Source of the DNA: Billgrantia kenyensis
GTDB taxonomy: Bacteria; Pseudomonadota; Gammaproteobacteria; Pseudomonadales; Halomonadaceae
Assembly (NCBI RefSeq): GCF_013697085.1
Contig: NZ_JACEFT010000007.1
Location: 43,959 to 107,958, forward strand
Direction: 5' to 3'
DNA: 64,000 bases
The notes beneath the pieces are model-generated. The model made no database searches, was not told where the DNA came from, and was given only the letters and a program-made list of their open reading frames with translations. Positions 61,299-64,000 of this stretch are shown piece after piece. The position numbers and the translations under genes are program-made. Every line of letters starts with the position of its first letter. Position 1 is the first letter of the stretch.

Positions 61299-64000
61299 AT
61301 GACAATTGCCACCGTTATTTCCATTACCGGACGTGCTTGGGCGCGTGATCCAGACGGCAACGTTCGCGAGCTGAACGTTGGCGATACACTGCAGGAGAAC
61401 GAAGTCCTGGTGACTTCCGATAATGGCAGCGCACAGCTCGACTTCGGTGATGGGCTGGACCCGACCCTCGTCGAGGGTGGCGAACAGGTGGCCATGCTCC
61501 CTGAGCTGGATTCGGAAATCCCCGTCGATGTGCCCGGCTTTGCGGCCATGGATGATGACCTTGAAACGCTGCTGGCGGCCCTGGAAGACGATGACGTCGA
61601 CCTGCTCGATGTACTGGATGCCACCGCAGCCGGGGCCGGCCCGGGTGGTGCTGCCGACGGCGGGCACTCCTTCGTGCGTCTGGCGCGTATTGCCGAGGAT
61701 ACCGATCCGCTGGCCTTCGACTTTGGCATGACTGACCTGGGCGGCTTGCCGGAGGAGGAAGGGGGAGCAGCGATCCTGGCAGCTGCTGAGGAGGAGCCTA
61801 TTGCTCCTGAGGAAGAGCTCGTTGCTCCCACCGCGGGCAGCTTCGACGTTTCTGTGTTTGATGTGGAAACGTTGGGCGAAACAGGCTCTGTCGCTTCGGG
61901 TGTGCTGCCGTTTACGTTTGGCTCTGGTGGTGCCGGTACCATCAGCTTTTCTGCGATGGATGGTGTAGAGAGCCAAGTCGGTCAGGAAAATCTGGTCTAT
62001 AGCTGGGACTCGGAAACCAATACGCTCACTGCCTTCTCGGCAGGCCGTGAGCTCACGATTTTCACCATTGGAGTCGACCCCGGCACAGGCGAGTTTACTC
62101 TCACCCAGGTCAATAACCTGCTGCATGAAGAAGGTATGGACGAGGCGCTGACCAGTCTTGTCTACACCGTGACCAGTGGCAGCGGTACAGCGACCGGCAG
62201 TTTGAATATAACCATCGTCGATGATGTTCCCACCGTCGAAAGCGTTCATGGCTCCGAGGCTCTGGATGAGCTGTCCCTGGAATCCTCAGATGCCGATCTC
62301 GAAGACCCTTCCTTCTGGTACGAGCTCGCTGCGGGGGGGCTCCCTGTCAAAGAAGGTGGTGGTGCTTCTAATGATTTGCCACCGGGATCGGACGATGGAT
62401 ATGGCAATGACATCCCGTACTGGCCGGAATCGCCCAACAGCCTGGACCTGAGTGCCTTCTTCGATGCCACTATCGACTGGGGTGCTGATGGCGCCGGTGC
62501 ACAGCCTCAATGGCATTACGGCTTGTCCCTTACCGAGCAAGGGGAAGACGCTGTCGATTCGGGCCTGAGCACCGGCGACGAACAGATTTACCTGCATGTC
62601 GTCAACGGCATGATCGTGGGAAGTACCAGTCAGACTGCGCCCAGCGTAGAGTCCGGTGCCGAAGACATCGCTTTCGTCCTGTTCATTCAAGGCTCACAGC
62701 TGTCGTTGGTGCAGTTCAAGGCCATCGATCATCCCCCGGGCGTCAACCCAGGGGAGTCCATTGGCTTGGGAAGCGACCTTATCTCTCTCACGGGCACGGT
62801 AACCGTCGTGGATGCCGATGGCGACATCGCAACCAATAGCGGCGTCATCGACCTCGGGGTTCTGCTTGGCTTTATCGATGACGGTCCCTTGGTTGAGCTG
62901 GGGGGAGACACACTTGCCGTAGAAGCTGGAGACAGCATAGAAGGCACTTGGAATACAGACCCCGGTGGAGATGTCGTTGGGGCATCAATTTTTGTGTCAA
63001 TCAATGGAGGGGAAGAGCAGGAAGTTTCCTTTAGCGATGGCGAAGCCACCTTCAATGTTTATTTAGAAGATGGTGAAACTCTGGCAGGCACTCTCAGCTT
63101 CCAAGCTGATGGAACCTGGAGCTTTGCCGCGGGAACCAACCTCGACCACAGCGACGGCAAGGTGCCGGTCAGCTTCGAGCTGATCAAGATCGACGGTGAC
63201 GGCGACCGCGAGAGTGCCAGCCACACCATCAAGATCAAGGACGGCGCCGGCCCGACCCCGGGCGGCGAGGACGGCGAAGGCGGCAGCGTTTCGCTGGTGG
63301 TCAACGAGCGCGGGCTGCGGGAAGACGCCGACAGCGACAAGCTCAGCGACAGCGCCGAGCTCTACTTCACCGCCGGCAGCGACGACATCGTGAGCTTCGC
63401 GTTCGGCGACACCGGCAACATCAACGTCGACGGCCTCGACGGTGAGCTGACCTGGCACGAGGTCGGCGGCGAGCTGATCGGCCGCCTCGACGGTGAGGAC
63501 GTGCTCAAGCTGAGCCTGAGCGGCGGGACCATTGCCGCCGGGGAGAGCGGCAGCGTCAGCGTCATGGTCGAACTGCTCAGCAACCTGCCGCACGGCCTGG
63601 ACCTGGACGAGCTGACCCTCAGCGGCATCGAAGTGATCGCCGTCGACAGTGACGGCACCGCGTCCGACCCGGGCACGGTGGGCGTGCAGGTCGACGACGA
63701 CACGCCCGACGTCAGCCTGGGCGGCGGCAAGTTCGCCACCGAAGGCGGCGATGCCGTGACCGGCAGCTGGTCCACGGAAAGCGGGGCCGATGCCGACGGC
63801 GCGAGCCGCGAGATCGCCTTCAACGGCGGCGAGCCGCAGGCCTTCGAGGTGGGTCAGACCTACCAGCTCGACCAGGGCGAGCTGACCTTCCATGCCGACG
63901 GCAGCTGGACCTTCGTGCCCGGCACCAACCTCGACCACAGCGACGGCAAGGTGCCGGTCAGCTTCGAGCTGATCAAGATCGACGGTGACGGCGACCGCGA
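61299..64000 (+). CDS. Large LapA-like repeat adhesin, N-terminal part
   Basis: At least 900 residues are encoded and the frame is open to the window end. It begins with a LapA-type retention module (MTIATVISITGRAWAR, GDTLQENEVLVTS) and has TAAG at residues 109-112, the LapG protease recognition sequence at nearly the same position as in Pseudomonas LapA. Next come acidic linkers, T1SS-143-like beta domains (about 180-480) and, from about residue 610, long repeated domains with GTNLDHSDGKVPV. It should be held in the TolC-like channel until c-di-GMP drops and the module is cut. AGGGAG lies before the ATG. LapD and LapG are not in the window. Confidence 0.9.
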   Translation, partial: MTIATVISITGRAWARDPDGNVRELNVGDTLQENEVLVTSDNGSAQLDFGDGLDPTLVEGGEQVAMLPELDSEIPVDVPGFAAMDDDLETLLAALEDDDVDLLDVLDATAAGAGPGGAADGGHSFVRLARIAEDTDPLAFDFGMTDLGGLPEEEGGAAILAAAEEEPIAPEEELVAPTAGSFDVSVFDVETLGETGSVASGVLPFTFGSGGAGTISFSAMDGVESQVGQENLVYSWDSETNTLTAFSAGRELTIFTIGVDPGTGEFTLTQVNNLLHEEGMDEALTSLVYTVTSGSGTATGSLNITIVDDVPTVESVHGSEALDELSLESSDADLEDPSFWYELAAGGLPVKEGGGASNDLPPGSDDGYGNDIPYWPESPNSLDLSAFFDATIDWGADGAGAQPQWHYGLSLTEQGEDAVDSGLSTGDEQIYLHVVNGMIVGSTSQTAPSVESGAEDIAFVLFIQGSQLSLVQFKAIDHPPGVNPGESIGLGSDLISLTGTVTVVDADGDIATNSGVIDLGVLLGFIDDGPLVELGGDTLAVEAGDSIEGTWNTDPGGDVVGASIFVSINGGEEQEVSFSDGEATFNVYLEDGETLAGTLSFQADGTWSFAAGTNLDHSDGKVPVSFELIKIDGDGDRESASHTIKIKDGAGPTPGGEDGEGGSVSLVVNERGLREDADSDKLSDSAELYFTAGSDDIVSFAFGDTGNINVDGLDGELTWHEVGGELIGRLDGEDVLKLSLSGGTIAAGESGSVSVMVELLSNLPHGLDLDELTLSGIEVIAVDSDGTASDPGTVGVQVDDDTPDVSLGGGKFATEGGDAVTGSWSTESGADADGASREIAFNGGEPQAFEVGQTYQLDQGELTFHADGSWTFVPGTNLDHSDGKVPVSFELIKIDGDGDR
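63135..63211 (+). repeat. First copy of identical 77-base adhesin repeat segment
   Basis: This 77-base segment recurs without mismatch at 63924-64000, 789 bases (263 codons) later. It marks the start of the homogenised repeat array of the adhesin. Confidence 0.92.
63924..64000 (+). repeat. Second copy of 77-base adhesin repeat segment, cut by window end
   Basis: Identical to 63135-63211 up to the last base of the window, so the shared stretch is probably longer. The period of 789 bases keeps the reading frame. Confidence 0.92.

Noticed and set aside
63063..63938. A 291-codon minus-strand open frame inside the large adhesin
   Set aside because: It mirrors the biased codon use of the repeat array, has no ribosome site or family motif, and the plus frame is clearly the adhesin.
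1..64000. CRISPR arrays, insertion sequences, tRNA or rRNA genes, prophage
   Set aside because: I saw no regularly spaced short repeats, transposase or integrase motifs, cloverleaf sequences or phage structural genes. The only long repeats are coding repeats of the adhesins.

Overview
The window is GC-rich, densely coded gammaproteobacterial chromosome, with no tRNA, rRNA, insertion sequence, prophage or CRISPR that I could see. Very acidic exported proteins, motility stators, CstA and argF/argG/metG/nth/thiI housekeeping genes fit a moderately halophilic Halomonas-type bacterium (Halomonadaceae). That placement is inferred from protein character and gene neighbourhoods, not from a marker gene.

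Layout. 1-6.7 kb: the end of the flagellar sigma factor gene fliA, two EAL-type genes, a motA-motB pair and a large GGDEF-EAL protein. 6.7-12.7 kb: housekeeping (argF, grxD, an HPF/cold-shock fusion, rnt, argG, a HlyU-like protein, a DUF294-like nucleotidyltransferase). 12.7-16.1 kb: an EAL/HDOD protein and a chemoreceptor. 16.3-21.7 kb: a compact minus-strand operon of a CheY-like regulator, a membrane protein with a kinase-like body and a DnaQ-type exonuclease tail, a 65-aa membrane protein and a CrbS-like symporter/histidine kinase. 22.4-25.4 kb: cstA, a cory-CC-star protein and an ArsA/Get3-type ATPase. 25.4-32.7 kb: YdcF, a carbonic anhydrase-like protein, nth, a lone RsxB ferredoxin, a diguanylate cyclase and metG. 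33-42.9 kb: two paralogous small lipoproteins flank a FIST/GGDEF-EAL pair, an exported hydrolase, mepA, polB and an uncharacterised membrane protein. 43.2-52.5 kb: an RND efflux pair, a divergent class A penicillin-binding protein, thiI and a small conserved gene. 53.0-64.0 kb: a type I secretion system (TolC-OmpA-SPOR fusion, LapB-like ABC exporter, LapC-like adaptor, LuxR-type regulator) with two LapA-like retention-module proteins, the second running off the window.

Two themes link the genes. First, a motility/c-di-GMP network: I find sigma-28 (FliA) type promoters (TAAAG..-N11-GCCGA..) in front of motAB, the cysteine-rich EAL gene, the chemoreceptor and, less certainly, the EAL/HDOD gene, the FIST/GGDEF-EAL pair and the CHASE4-type diguanylate cyclase. 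So the sigma factor whose gene ends at position 80 probably drives at least six loci here. Second, the LapA-like adhesin carries a TAAG site of the kind cut by the c-di-GMP-controlled protease LapG, so the same second messenger probably sets both swimming and adhesion. A third cluster (CrbS-like sensor, CstA, DUF294-like protein) suggests sensing and uptake of small carboxylates such as acetate or pyruvate.
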